DNA of 64,000 nucleotides, from NCBI RefSeq assembly GCF_037126465.1, contig NC_088202.1:116062623-116126622 (forward strand), written 5' to 3'. The position numbers and the translations under genes were made by a program. The notes beneath the pieces are model-generated. The model was not told where the DNA came from, made no database searches, and saw only the letters and a list, made by a program, of their open reading frames with translations. Below are positions 34,501 to 45,815 of the stretch, piece after piece (positions within the stretch are counted from its first letter, which is position 1; every line of letters starts with the position of its first letter). This DNA comes from Ornithodoros turicata. Lineage: Eukaryota; Arthropoda; Arachnida; Ixodida; Argasidae.

Positions 34501-36019
34501 ACCGTACCGGGAGCGCGAGGCAGTGGTAAATCTAACTCTGAACGCGCCAGAGGAGATGTCACAGGACATACCCACGGCAGTTGGTAGCCCAGAATTTACC
34601 ATTGAAGAACTCCTCCGAAAGATAGTGAACAGTGGGACGCTTCCTGAAGACCAGTTGAGAGATGTAAAACAGATATTTTCAGAATACCAGGACGTATTCT
34701 CGAGCAGACCGGGAAAAACAAATTTGGTGGAACACGACATCGAGCTACTTAGTAATGAGCTGGTTCGTTCCAAGCCCTACCGAGTATCCCCGAGGCAAAG
34801 AGAGATCATAGAGAGCGAGATAAAACGAATGCTACATCTAGGTATCATCGAGCCTGGGGAAAGCGATTTTACATCCCCATTGATACTAGTAGAAGTGCCC
34901 GGAAAGGACGCCCGGCCGTGCGTAGATTATCGGAAGTTGAATACCATTACCCGTGATCAAACGTATCCGATACCGAATATCGAGGAAAGGGTGGAAGTCG
35001 TAAGTAAGGCGAAGTACATCTCCACCCTAGACCTCGTTCGCGGGTACTGGCAAGTCCCTTTAACGGAGCGCGCAAGCAGATATGCCGCCTTTGTTTCCCC
35101 GTTGGGAACATTTCGCCCAAAAATGCTTAGCTTTGGGTTAAAGAACGCTCCCTTTTGCTTTTCGAGCCTTATGGACCGCGTGCTAAAAGGGCTGGGAGAT
35201 TTCGCACTCCCGTATCTAGATGATATCGCCATCTTCTCGGACAGCTGGGAAGAACACATTCGGCATCTTCGAACCGTGCTGGAAAGGCTTCGCGACGCAG
35301 GACTCACGGTGCGTGCGGAAAAATGTCAGATCGGGAAGGCCGAGGTCACGTATTTAGGGCATGTGATAGGACAGGGATATCGCCGTCCAGCCGACGTGAA
35401 GATCGCAGCTGTAGCAGAGTACCCGCGACCAACTACCAAAACCGAGCTCAGAGCGTTTCTAGGACTCGCGGGGTACTACCAGCATTATATCAGAAGTTAC
35501 TCCAGTATCGCTAGTCCCCTAACCGATGCTTTGAGAAAGACTGAACCGAATGTCATCAAGTGGGATGACACAAAGGAAAGGGCCTTCCGCGAGTTAAAAG
35601 AGGCACTCACACACAAGCCTATCTTAAAGGCTCCGGACTATAACCGCACGTTCTTCGTGCAGTGTGACGCCAGCGATAGTGGCATTGGTGCAGTCCTTTG
35701 TCAGTTAGATGAAGGCGGTCGTGAAAGACCAATTCTGTATATAAGTCGCAAACTGACGGGGCGAGAAGAAGCCTACTGCGCCACAGAAAAAGAGTGCGCA
35801 TGCTTGATCTGGGCAGTCCAAAAGCTCTCTTGCTATCTGTCCGGGTCCAAATTTGTAATTGAGACTGACCACTGCCCGCTAACGTGGCTGAAAAACATGT
35901 CCGCGAAGAATGGTCGACTGCTCCGCTGGAGCTTAGCGTTACAGCCTTATAATTTTGAGATAAAGTATAAGAAGGGAGCTGACAATGGTAACGCTGACGG
36001 GCTTAGTCGCTCTTTTTAG
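31541..36019 (+). CDS. Gag-Pol polyprotein of a Gmr1-like retrotransposon (1492 aa)
   Basis: One uninterrupted frame. Residues 1-40 look like a short SAP-type helical start, and 50-105 form a charged coiled coil with ERQKAEV repeats. Gag follows to the zinc knuckle at 360-373 (CYNCKKPGHLAAQC). Protease has a DSA active site at 411. Integrase begins with an HHCC-type zinc region near 649 and ends in a C-terminal WEGPARVV block near 952. Its catalytic residues are D722, D781 and E816, with 34 residues between the last two. RT follows, with the active site YLDD at 1225-1228, then RNase H from D1376, ending ADGLSRSF. Ty3 polyproteins normally place integrase last. The start ATG is the first in frame, and 31 residues without any stop precede nothing recognisable upstream. 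All catalytic residues that I can see are intact. Confidence 0.93.
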   Translation: MDLNKLRVPDLLALCDDLGINTEKVKRKPHLIELIRESDVEDIELLECWELIVEKREREEKEERQRAEVERQKAEVERQKAEERVKAQELEAKRIDLEMKRLEVQGSSRATTPSSERGTESFKMKDLMQPFKVGEDVGLFLVNFERTCEKVGFSKDCWPQKLLTLLPCEAADVIARLSKEDAADYDKTKSALLQKYRLSTEALRQRFRNATKKTSESYPEFGYNLKANLVEWLKSAEAYGNHDKVVECVALEQFYRGIPEQAKFWIQDRLKEPNIQTAAEYAEEYATRRGLKEDQVVRSKNSRENRTEFLKRGERAKEEGRRSSSKERLTDETVATKKEVETRPSRENTRVFEARKPKVCYNCKKPGHLAAQCERKMVFSYVSESEENIKLLDPYTKTLRVNGKECRVLRDSAATMDVIHPSYIRPDDLTGDCAWIKQVVEENSVCLPVARVTIEGPFGVLATEAAVSANLPSHYPYLFSNKSDQLLRDRGQCFSLELVQALTRSKARELAGQMTYSSDKGAPETNANAVTSDESPKSDQTSDIEVSEKNSDMQSSKDTENSDECGAILAPVSNSFQSLAKVDQAALAAEQKSDPSIRNLCDSVKEGVARKDISFYEKQNLPYRRYRDKNGRVFDQVVVPQKYREDLLHLSHSNAWSGHLGVRKAKARLTAEYYWPGCWKDIENCVKSCDTCQRVGKPTDQRKAPMCLVPIITEPFRRLVIDIVGPLPATEQGHRYVLTALCPATKFPEAVALRELNSVQVVDALLSIFARVGFPAEIQSDNGSVFTSNLTTTFLEKCGMKIIHSSVHHPQSNSVERMHSVLKRVLRALCYEHKTNWESCLPATMFALRSVAHESTGFSPAELVYGRSLRTPLRMLKESWEGKGEDPNVVQYILDLLDRLYRAREVVRANMKSAQEKSKKYYDRSAKARTFQVDDRVMLLKPSKQNKLDVRWEGPARVVQKLSETNYAVKMEGKRKDIQLFHCNLMKPYREREAVVNLTLNAPEEMSQDIPTAVGSPEFTIEELLRKIVNSGTLPEDQLRDVKQIFSEYQDVFSSRPGKTNLVEHDIELLSNELVRSKPYRVSPRQREIIESEIKRMLHLGIIEPGESDFTSPLILVEVPGKDARPCVDYRKLNTITRDQTYPIPNIEERVEVVSKAKYISTLDLVRGYWQVPLTERASRYAAFVSPLGTFRPKMLSFGLKNAPFCFSSLMDRVLKGLGDFALPYLDDIAIFSDSWEEHIRHLRTVLERLRDAGLTVRAEKCQIGKAEVTYLGHVIGQGYRRPADVKIAAVAEYPRPTTKTELRAFLGLAGYYQHYIRSYSSIASPLTDALRKTEPNVIKWDDTKERAFRELKEALTHKPILKAPDYNRTFFVQCDASDSGIGAVLCQLDEGGRERPILYISRKLTGREEAYCATEKECACLIWAVQKLSCYLSGSKFVIETDHCPLTWLKNMSAKNGRLLRWSLALQPYNFEIKYKKGADNGNADGLSRSF

Positions 36020-36583
36020 TTCAAAAGACGTGCTCCAAGTGGACCAAAATCTGTAAATATCTGGGGAAATGTTTGTATTTTTGCATTTGCGTGAAAAGGA
36101 TCCCGCATGGACGCGCTTTGACAGACAACTGTCTCACTTTGGGAGGATTGGCTGTGATCTGCACTGATGGGACATATTCTTGATTATTGGGGATAGCTGG
36201 GAATAAATCGTAGGGTTTGTCCTTATGTTGTTAAGTCTGGCAGACGATGCGACAAAACCGGCACTTGTCTGTGTTGGGATTGTGGTTTGGAGTGGTCGAT
36301 TCTGTCACTGTTCTACCTTTGTTGTGTGCTCATTCTACCTGCAGTTACTATACAAGTGGGTCACCTTTCGAAGAAGGAAAACAGCAGGGAGGTCTCTTGG
36401 TCTGGCCTATTCGACGCCAAACACTTCTGCAAATTGAAAGCACGGCATCAGAGCATCCAAGTACTTCGTGCCACGATTGGACGTCCTGGCAATTAGAGTG
36501 CGCTTCTGCGATTCTGCATCAATCTAAAGGAGCAAGACTCAAGATCGCTCCTTCTCTTGATGGACCACCCGGCGGCGGGGTGA
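36020..36583 (+). other. Retrotransposon 3' leader, no env; polypurine-like end
   Basis: 564 bp between the Pol stop codon and the 3' LTR. Overlapping short frames (up to 124 codons) show no signal peptide, membrane segment or envelope motif. The last bases before the LTR (36571-36583, GGCGGCGGGGTGA) are purine-rich and could serve as the plus-strand primer. Confidence 0.6.
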
Positions 36584-36977
36584 TGTTACGAAAGAGCCAA
36601 GGTGAAAGGAATAGAAGTTAGAGGTCCTTCGAACCTTCGGCCAGACGACAAGGACGCACACCTGCCAGACGCTTTTAATCCCCATTGAGGAATCTGCACG
36701 ATCCAAACCAACGCAGGAACAAAGGCCTACCCCAAGTTGGAAAGAAAGGGACGCAGTCTAAGTGCTTCCACAGCTCCAAGGGATTTCTGGGAAACCGTGG
36801 TGCCATATCCAGCGAAGGTCAACGGTGGATCCTTTGTTCAAGCCTTTAAAAGCGCTGCGCGCCATTTTGTACTGCTCACTCGCATACTGACATGTCACTG
36901 TAAATAAACCTGTATAGTTTTCCTTCCCTGGCTGTGTCGGCTCGCTACCACGTCGACTCGGAACCCATGTCGCAACA
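36584..36977 (+). repeat. 3' LTR
   Basis: 394 bp, identical to the 5' LTR except at 36829 (A for C) and 36889 (A for G). AATAAA at 36903-36908. Followed by the target duplication GCCG. Confidence 0.95.
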
Positions 36978-36981
36978 GCCG

Positions 36982-37400
36982 CAAATAGTTTTTGAATGCT
37001 GTGAAGTTACATACCGTAGCCTCCAGGCTAAGTAATGTTTAATATAAAATTGAAGACAATGTCCCAAGCATCGTGTTTTTGTTTGTTTATTTTTTTCCGT
37101 TGTGTGTGGAATTATTATGATGACGATGATAAGTGGAGTAGCACGGAAAACAAGGCGATACGCCAAAGGACATAACAAAACAGTGGTGAAATTGTAACTA
37201 TAGTACGTATGTATGGACAGTGGTGAGAGTGTGGTCAGTTAAAACTATGCACGAGGATGTAGAATGAAGTTTTCGTTTTTATTTTTCATGCAGAGCTGCT
37301 TGTCTTCTTTTTTCTTTTTGTTGTTGTTGTTGTATTGCACTACAAAGCCAACACGGCATTGGAAGCATAGGTGTTTCAAACGTGATGTTTAGCCTACATA
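36982..37400. other. No feature recognised
   Basis: A/T-rich sequence with short T and GTT runs (37318-37335). No gene or repeat boundary. Confidence 0.3.
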
Positions 37401-38277
37401 CAGGGTGTCCCAGAAAACGTGTCTTTGAATTATAATAAAAAAAACTACACCACCTAGAGTCATGCGGTCAATGGCATTTGTTCTTACTGGGTTTTTGTCA
37501 CCTCCTCATGTGACTGTCGTGTAACGTAAGTTTAATTAAGTAAATTTTTTCGAGCTTAAGTCGGAAATTTGCCTAGTAAAGGTCACTTTTTTGCCCCACC
37601 AATGTGAAGAGCGTGTCTAATTTAGTCGAATTAATGATAATTGACAGGGATATTCAGGAGCTATCCCATCGGAAAAAATAGCCGAACATCATGCTCTACG
37701 GAGGTCGCACAGAATAGCGCACGATGAATTTTTCAGCGCAATCTTTGTCAATCCGACGAAAGGAGGTTGGAAACCCAGCCCTCCCCGACATCGCAGAAAG
37801 AGATAAAACAGGAACGGCTTATCACGTCCGACTTTCGCTGAGATAATGCTTTCCCTCTCCCAATTTTAGGAATTGTTACTTTTTCTACTATCACTCTGTG
37901 GGCTGGCTTCGGAACCTCCTTTCGTCGCACTGAGAGCGATTGCGCCCAAAAAGTCATCGCGCGCTATGGTTCGGTGCTCCGAAAAGTATGATATTCGGCT
38001 ATTTTTTCCGATGGGATAGCTCGTGAATATCACTGCGAATTATCATGAATTTGAGTGAACTCGGCACGCTCTTCATATTGGTGGGGTAAAAAGTGACCTT
38101 TACTTGGCAAATTTCCGAGTTAAGTTCGCAAATATTTACATAATTAAACTTGGAGTACATGACATTCACATTAGGAGGTGGCAAAAACCTAATAAGAACA
38201 AATGCTGTTGACCGCGTGATTCTAGGTGGCGTAGTTTTTTTATTATAATTCAATGACACGTTTTCTGGGACACCCTG
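37401..38277. mobile_element. Long-terminal-inverted-repeat element, copy 2
   Basis: 877 bp with ends CAGGGTGTCCCAGAAAACG and its inverse, flanked by TA at 37399-37400 and 38278-38279. The arms remain inverse-complementary for nearly the whole length (about 380 bp each) with many scattered mismatches, so the arms are older than those of the snapback at 10.7 kb. Its right arm, inverted, matches the left arm of the 4297-5130 copy best, so the two copies lie in opposite orientation. No transposase. Confidence 0.85.
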
Positions 38278-38284
38278 TATATAC

Positions 38285-38325
38285 TACTTAGTCCTGACGA
38301 AGGCGGAGCTTTCAGCGCAACGTCG
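38285..38325 (+). ncRNA. Possible hammerhead-like relic
   Basis: CCTGACGAAGGCGGAGCTTT is followed by CAGCGCAACGTCGACGTG. CTGACGA is a permitted core, GGCG..CGC can pair weakly, but the second core block reads CAAC instead of GAAA. At best a dead relic; chance cannot be excluded. Confidence 0.25.
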
Positions 38326-38604
38326 ACGTGTCCCTTAACTTTTCACATGTAATTTTTTAAAATTTTGTTTATTTATTATTGACCTGCAAATAAATAACTT
38401 TCCCCCCTTTTTCTTACTTCCCATACCTTCGTTGTCTGCCTCTCGTTTTTTTCTAGTACCTATGCATTGCGCGGTCGCCCGAACCCATTTCTTTCAGCAT
38501 ATACATATATTTATATAATTTTTTATAGCGCACATATCGGGTCTCGTTATTACGATAAAAAAAGCACTTATTTATCCGGGCGTGCAGTGTGCCTTTCGTA
38601 CGAC

Positions 38605-39345
38605 CAGACATGTACTAGATACTCAAAAATGTATTTAAGATAAGATAATAAATACTAACGTTAGAATGTAATTAAAATGGAGTATAAATACATGAAAATT
38701 AAAGTAGTTAAGATAGAGTACAAAATACTTCAAAAAGTATTTGAAATACAATTAAGATACTATTTATCCTTGAACGCAAAAAGTCACCGGTCACTGGTCA
38801 ACGCGGCAAGTCGCCGCTAGGTGACATGAATCACCAAAACCCCGCGCACTACGCAAGCCGCCGCTGTGTGATAGGGGTAATCTAAACACAAGTCCCAAAA
38901 AGATGACGAAGAGATACCACATAACTCCACTAAGTATATGTGACCCAGAACAAAGCAAACTTCTAGCAGGTCACTGCTCGGCGAGGTCAGAATTCGGCGT
39001 CACCGCGTCTGAGCGCACATAATAGAACCCTCACTGGCCAAGGATTAGGACACAAGGGGCAGGATATCTAGATGACTTCCAAGGAGGGCCAATGTCCAGG
39101 TCAAGTCCGAGTGACTCAGGAAATTTCCACTGAACAAGCAAGATAATGGAAAGGCGAGACACAGCGAGTTTGAGAGGGAGATCCAAAATATGTAATTAGA
39201 GTGTTGAGTAGAAAATACCATAAAATGTATTTTAAATAGAGTACAAATACACAAAACAAAATGTATTGAGTAGAGTACCAAAATACCGCAAATTGTATTT
39301 AAAATACAGTATTTTAAATACAATACTCCAAATACGTACAAGTCT
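38605..39345. mobile_element. 741-bp hAT-type MITE with 8-bp duplication
   Basis: CGTACGAC occurs at 38597-38604 and 39346-39353. The ends CAGACATGTAC and GTACAAGTCTG are imperfect inverted repeats. Both sides carry subterminal A/T-rich repeats of AAATACATTTT and AGTACAAATAC type around a unique, more GC-rich centre. No coding sequence. The minus-strand frame that overlaps it (39045-39512) is not a gene. Confidence 0.88.
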
Positions 39346-39353
39346 GCGTACGA

Positions 39354-42300
39354 CCCCACATGCCCTATGATCAAACACCATTCTTTAATCTGCTTGAAAG
39401 GGCTAAATATGTGTAGTGTGTACATTAGATTAATTTTTGACGGCGTTTTTCTTTTGTAGGTCACAAACACATCACGCCACATCAGAGACGTGCTACCCCC
39501 GATTACGTCCACGGAATCTAAACCAATTCTGTTCTGAAGTGAACAGCATAAGTTGTCGATTTTTCAGCTCAAGCTCAAGGTTCGATGCTGCATTGAACCG
39601 GCGTCCGAGCTCATTGCAAAACCTTTATTCAATCTCATATCTATGCTAACGAACCTCACCCACTCACACACTCAACCCCAAACCATAAAGAACGTCAAAG
39701 CGAAAACCCATCTCAATGTATCGGGGCTTCAAAACCGAGCAATCTGACCATTATTTACGCAATTTTCGTCCCACCCAACGTCAGACGAAGCTGTCGCAGC
39801 CATCAATAACATCAAAAACATCCTTTCTTTCGGGAAATTGGAAAGACGCTTCAAGCGCTGCATAAATATCAATCAGATGTATCGAGAACAGCCGCAGAAG
39901 AGAGACTCAGCAGAGCGGAATCCCTGCACAAACAATCAAAGCCATCCACGCTCAGTAGTTGGGTGGTTTCGTCTTTTAAACTCCCTTAATCTCACCTTCC
40001 CCCGCTGTGGGGAGCGATAAACGCCGCTCTCTTTCTCTTACAGCTGATACTAAACTATATTGGCCGAGAAAGTGGAGCTCACAAGTTATACTAGTGGACG
40101 TGCCAGTTGCTTGGGTCGTTCATTTCCTAAAGCAACCTCGTCAATTTTATTGTTACATTGAGCCTGGAAACTTGAATGAATGTGTTAATTAAAACTAGGA
40201 AGCTTTTATCTTCAGTATGATCAAGTTGGCACTAGTACTGACAATTGTTCGTATAATATGTTATATTTATACATTTTATATCTATACGATCCACGAAAGA
40301 TAGCTTATATATACTCATTAGTTTCATTTGCGTGAATTGTATGCACCGTAGCCGTGTGGACCGTAAGGAATAGGCACCCATACTGACGTGGTCCACATGA
40401 ACCTTTCAGCCGCATCGCCATTAACTGCGTCTTCCAGGAGTGAACCACTCATCGAGAAGGAGGCCAGCCACACATTGGAACACTCTATATCCTACTGCAG
40501 GGTTAGATGAATGCCGCACCCGTCTTCGGGTACTCGACTCAATGATGTGGTCACCGTCTCATCATCGAAGTACAATTTCATCTCTCCGAAGAAATTACTC
40601 TGATGAAGAGAGCAGTGTGGTGACAGAGGCTGCATTAAGCACTCCTCCCATCCAATGAAATATTATGCAAATGAACGCTCGACTGCCATTTGTCTCGTTC
40701 TCCATGCTTGTAATACCAAATCCAAAAGCTGTCAACTGCAGATAGAAAGCACGAGAAAAGAACTTGGAAGGGAGGGCAGCTCGTTTTGGTACCCTCGACG
40801 AAGTAAAAGAAAATGAGCGACGAAAAGCTCCTTGGCTGTTCCCTTATTGCAGAGACGTTCCCCTCTTCCGATTTGAGCTCCATCCCTTCGCTAAAATAAA
40901 ACCGTCTACTCGAAAGAAGAAAGAGCAAATAAAGTGCCTAAGCGCATTCTGCACCACAGCCCCAGCCGCCCCCGTAATGGGTTTTATTACGAAGAAGTCG
41001 ACCCTTTCTGGAATTATTTGTAGAAAGAGGACGACCTCGTTTTGTTGATGTTTCTAATGCCATATTTTATCGACTGCAGCGCCGTTATTATTGTAACGTC
41101 TGTGCGGGCTATCGTTATGGTGAAATTGTTTCCGTGGAGCCGCGTATTGCCAGGGAGTGATAATATTGGAAGTCGCGGAGAGACGTCGTTTCGATTGATC
41201 AACTTCACAGCCCCACCGAGACACTGACGAAAGTGTCTGAGAAAGTAAAAAAAAAAAAAGAGCAGGAAAGGGCGGTCGGTGACGTGAACAGAATTTCTTT
41301 CGAGGTTGTACGACGGAAGAAATTGGGTAACGCATAGTAAACACAGTAATAAAAGTTGCTCCAGTGAGTCTTTACATTAACTTATACTAGATTAGATGGA
41401 GAAAGAAGAACTTGAACTTGCTAGTCCCGACGGTGATAAGGACTAGCTACTCCAGTAATCGTGGTCGGGGGAACAATAGAGAATGAACAGCAAATATGAA
41501 AGCCTCGAAAAGAAACAGGAAAAAACCAAGAATAAACTGACTTCAGTATTAAATCAGTCGAATATCCTTTCTCTACCTTTCAACTTCTTCGTGTACTTGT
41601 CTCACGACAGTGATATTCTACCCACTCCATCGTTCCTTTAGCACTCAATAGCAGCGAGTTTTAGTTACATCAGAAAGTGTTCGCTATAACAGTTCCGAGA
41701 ACATGATAAGGCAATCGTCTTGTTTCTTTGAAGTGGGTGGCGTCACATTGCTAAGCTACGATTTGATAACTTCACTTATCGTATCGTTTTCGTAGAATTC
41801 CTTCCGATGTACTAAAACTGTCCTTGCAATACGACTACCATTCAGCAATTTTCCAAGAAACAACAACAACTTTGCTTAATGGTGGTGAATGGGGAGTTTC
41901 ATCGCCAGGGGCGATACTCTACCCCATTGCTGGTGGTGGGTTCCCACTGAGCCGTTTATAGGGAAAGTTTGGCCACAGGGAGGAGCCTAGCCGAAGCCGC
42001 GTCATTTGCGACACCCGTCGTCTGCTCCAATGCGGATGTTCCACCATTGTGGGACTACGATGAGAATCGGTGTCGTGCAGCTGCATGGCTGCGAACGTCT
42101 CCGAGCGCATTTCTGGACGGTTTTTCAGCTGCGAGTTTTGTGTTTGGGAATATAAGCTCTCCTAATTAACAAGCCGTGGTAATATTTCAGTTCGGTCCAC
42201 CAGGAAATGCGCTATGGGTGCGAAGCAGCAATTTTGCGCAGCAATAGTGTTGCTATATGCTCGTGGGTAAACGGACGATTCACAAGGACGCCAGCCGTTT

Positions 42301-44087
42301 AAACATAACGAAATCGAATTCCGTTAAGTTCACTCCAACCGAAGTGACGATAGAGCACACTGCTAACGAAACGCAGCTTTAATGCGATGTACGAGAGAGC
42401 CACGGCATCTTAATTACAAAGCGGCGCGTTTCGTACAGCATACATATGATTGATGCACCTCTGTTGCGCCCTATCTTGTTTATTTCTTTTTACATATATG
42501 GGATAATATCGAGGACAGGGAATGACTATCCCCGCTTTTCTTGCGTGGTGTTTTTGTGGCAGGGACCGTATCGCTACAACGGCGGCTCTGGCCTGAACAA
42601 CATGGCTTGATGAACAACGCAGAAAAGAAGTATCATTTTGGTATAAGCAGCACACTTGTGTAACTGCACTGCAGTGTAAATTCGCGGAAGCGTACAGTAC
42701 ACAGACAGCACACAATATTATACGATACACACTTCAAAAAATGCAATTAGAGAAGACTAAGCTCACACTACACAAGTAGTACAATTTTCATTGCATTAAA
42801 GTTGCGAACAAAGTATAATAATTTACAGTCAATACCGCATCAAAATGTCATTATCAAGTCGAAATCATACTGCTCAAAATCAATCACACATATCATTCAC
42901 TACACACCACGCTAATAGTCTAATGCCACGAAGCCAAACACAAAACTGCAGTCTCTGTCTGCTTATATATCACACTGTATTGAGGCTACAGACTAAGTGT
43001 CATAGTTTTGGAATCAACTGAATTTGATGTCACATAAGTGTCACTTTTGTCGTCGTGCTGCCCATGTCCTTCACCTTAGTGCTGATTTTTTGGTTCGAAC
43101 GAAAGTGTGGACAAAAATGCCGGGCACTGCTATCGGCTTCAGTTTTCTCCAGTCGTCAGCCCGATGGGTCTTGAATTAGCTGCAGTGAAAGCGCGCTACA
43201 GTCAAAATTTCTAATCAGTGCTTCATATGTCAACGCAATCCGCCATTTGAAAAAATATGACGACGCATGCGCGAGACGGTGGCGGGTCTTGCCGGGAATT
43301 TGCGGAAGCAAATTGGTAGGCACGTGGAGCAGAAGCTAGCATTCGAAGTAGAGCCAGTAGGGTGCTGCAACGGACAGCACTGGCCCGAAAACCGGAGCCC
43401 TAGCAGATCAGGGTCAGGCACTTATTTTTTTAAAGTTTGGGAACGTGCCCCACACCAGAAAACCGGAGCCTGCAGGCTGGATTCTTATCTCACAGTTATT
43501 TTGCGTTTGGGCGCATGCCGGGCCCACGACACTTATCCTCAACTTTAGCCTCAAATGAGGCTTGTGTACATAACGTCACGCGCAGCTTTTGCGCGCCTTG
43601 GAGCCACGTTACATGGGAGAACATGAGTATGCGTCACAGGCGTCTTACTGCGGGCCGAATGAGGCAGCAGTGCGTGTTTTTGCTATCTACGTTTCGTAAT
43701 TGCACGCACGCAACAACTCACCGCATGCCCTCCTATACTGTGACTCTGGTGCGGCAATATGTTTTCCAATGTCACGTGACCAAACATGACGTCACTGCAC
43801 AAGCCTCTATGAGGCTTGATCTGCAACCTGGCACACATGTGTTTCGCGTGAAACAGTTTTTTCAACTGACTTTGGCACGTTTTCGCACGCCTTCAGGTCG
43901 AATGGCAACATACCGTTTATGCAGTTCCTCATCGGTTGCAGGCATAAAAAGTGGCAAGTGCTTCAAAAAGTCGCACATTACTGTTATATGACAGCTCGCT
44001 GACATCAATGTTGACACTGTATTCCTCCGTCATAAGAGGAAATCGCTTCTTCGCTTGCCGTGAAAGTGGCAGGACACACACGGTCCC
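39354..44087. other. No gene recognised
   Basis: The longest stretch without a supportable feature. Short frames only: 43437-43991 (184 codons, plus strand) has no domain or codon pattern to support it. There is no tRNA, transposon edge or microsatellite beyond a short A run at 41249-41260. Confidence 0.35.
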
Positions 44088-45147
44088 AGGATGTCCCCAC
44101 AGTGTCATCGTGTCCTCGTCCTTCGAGGTGTATCTCCAGGATGTCCTGAGGATGACACTCGCGGACTGTCCGTAAAGAGTCATTCAGGTACGTCCTGTGC
44201 CCGTCCCTGTGGGTAGATAGCGGGACGAGAAATATTCCTTGCTTAGTTTACCTGCTCAGACTCCCTAAACACATCTGTTTTGTTTTTGAGGCCGATCCTT
44301 TGACCCGATTGACATTTTTCTGAAATAAAGGATGGTCCAGCGTAAAATTATCTGCCTCCGAAAAGGATGACTGTGTATGATACATGGAGCAGTTCTCGTG
44401 GAAAAGACAGGAACGCGCGATTCTGTCGCACTGCTTTTGACTTTCAAAAGTCTTACCTTAATGTATCGAACCAAAAGGAGTAAGAAACAGTGACTTTGCA
44501 GTGAGCTACAGTACAGAGCTAATACTTCAATCAATTACTCGCTTTTAGTATTTTTTCTTTATGTAATCGAAGGAAACATGGACAGCTCTCCCTTTGTTTT
44601 GTGTCGCAGACGAGCAATACTCTCGAATTTACGGAGGGTCGCGTAATAAGCAATAAATAGTATCTGTTTTTGCTTCAGAAGATAATTCTATTGCCTTTCG
44701 GAGTGGGTTTCTCGGACTTTTTCTGTGTCTTTTATATTTCTCACTGCTTATTGTACGTTTGGAATGTACTTGAAACGAACAGCCAAACTTTATTGCGGCA
44801 GTTAACCAAAATGTATGGAATCAGTATGCAACTGTTTTTTGTGAAATTAAAAAAAAAAAAAAACATTGATATGGGTTCTCAGGCTAGTTGGGGCTATTTT
44901 ACAAGTGTGCATACTGCAAAAAGGGATATGAATATAAAAAATGGTGCATCCTAGAAATGATCTAGCACTGTTCTCAAGTTGTCCTCACATAGGATCTGTG
45001 GATGAACTGAGGATACCATGGGGACGCTATATAGTGCCAAAATGACATGTTGAGGATCAGATTCACCGTCCTGGGGATGTCACCCCCGTCCATTCATGAT
45101 GGTCTTAGGATATCCCTGGGATGACAGTGTGCTGTTGGGGAGTCCTG
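44088..45147. mobile_element. Probable MITE with GGATGTCC-type subterminal repeats
   Basis: The left end (CAGGATGTCCCCACAG, then TGTCATCGTGTCCTCG) and the right end, read inversely (CAGGACTCCCCAACAG, then TGTCATCCCAGGGAT), share imperfect inverted order. Both edges are rich in GGATGTCC and GAGGAT motifs, while the centre is plain A/T-rich DNA. No convincing target duplication was found, so the boundaries are tentative. Confidence 0.45.
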
Positions 45148-45815
45148 TATTTGCACGCTGCTGGGTCACAGAAAACTGCTTATGATCTTCCTCAAGCTTG
45201 TGATGGAAGAAAGAGTGTCCTAAGTGGACGATGCTGCTTCCTGGGGCTCTATCTTGATATTAGAACCAAAATAGCCCTCCATGTCCATCATGGATACGAA
45301 GAGAACATTCTCACGCGCTCCGCTCGTGCCTACCACTTTATTTTGCGGGTTGGACGCACGACTTCACCAATCTTTTCTCAAATGGCGGATTATAAACGTG
45401 AAAAAGCAACACATTTCGCAGCCAAACTATCACACTGACTACGTTATACCAGGCACGTATAAGCAGTGATGGCCGCTAACTACTTGTACAGTAGTTTAAC
45501 TATAACTACTAACTACTTCGTGATGGAGTAGTTTAACTAGTAGTTCAACTACTTTTCAGGGGAGTACTTAAAACTACTTCTTTAACTACTTCAATGTAGT
45601 TTAACTACATCTATAACTACTTAACGTTGTCCATCACCACCAATCCCTTGTAGTGTTCTTGGACTCCTAAATATAAATCACAAGCAATGATAAACTTTGG
45701 CTCAAGCCACTGCTACGACCGTGAAATACAAAGCTTGCCGCGGGATTCTTTCTATGCTTCCTCGATAAACTGAGTTGCATAATTATTTCACAGCAAATGA
45801 GGCTTCACTGGACAA

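Larger units (their letters stand above)
28450..36977 (+). mobile_element. Gmr1-like LTR retrotransposon (Ty3-type RT, integrase upstream of RT)
   Basis: A complete element with 394-bp LTRs at both ends (TGTTAC...GCAACA) and the 4-bp target duplication GCCG (28446-28449 and 36978-36981). It has a primer-binding site and one long ORF for Gag and Pol. Without the nested hAT insertion it would measure 6090 bp. The LTRs differ at 2 of 394 positions (28695/36829 and 28755/36889), so it inserted recently. The domain order Gag-protease-integrase-RT-RNase H is that of Ty1/copia, but RT and RNase H sequences are Ty3/gypsy in type. This is the definition of the Gmr1 group. No env-like frame follows RNase H. 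Confidence 0.93.

Noticed and set aside
36225..36621. Possible envelope frame after Pol
   Set aside because: Too short, without signal peptide or membrane segment; part overlaps the 3' LTR.
39045..39512. 155-codon minus-strand frame
   Set aside because: It overlaps the A/T-rich half of a hAT MITE and reads its subterminal repeats.
43437..43991. 184-codon plus-strand frame
   Set aside because: No domain or repeated family; overlaps other equally unsupported frames.
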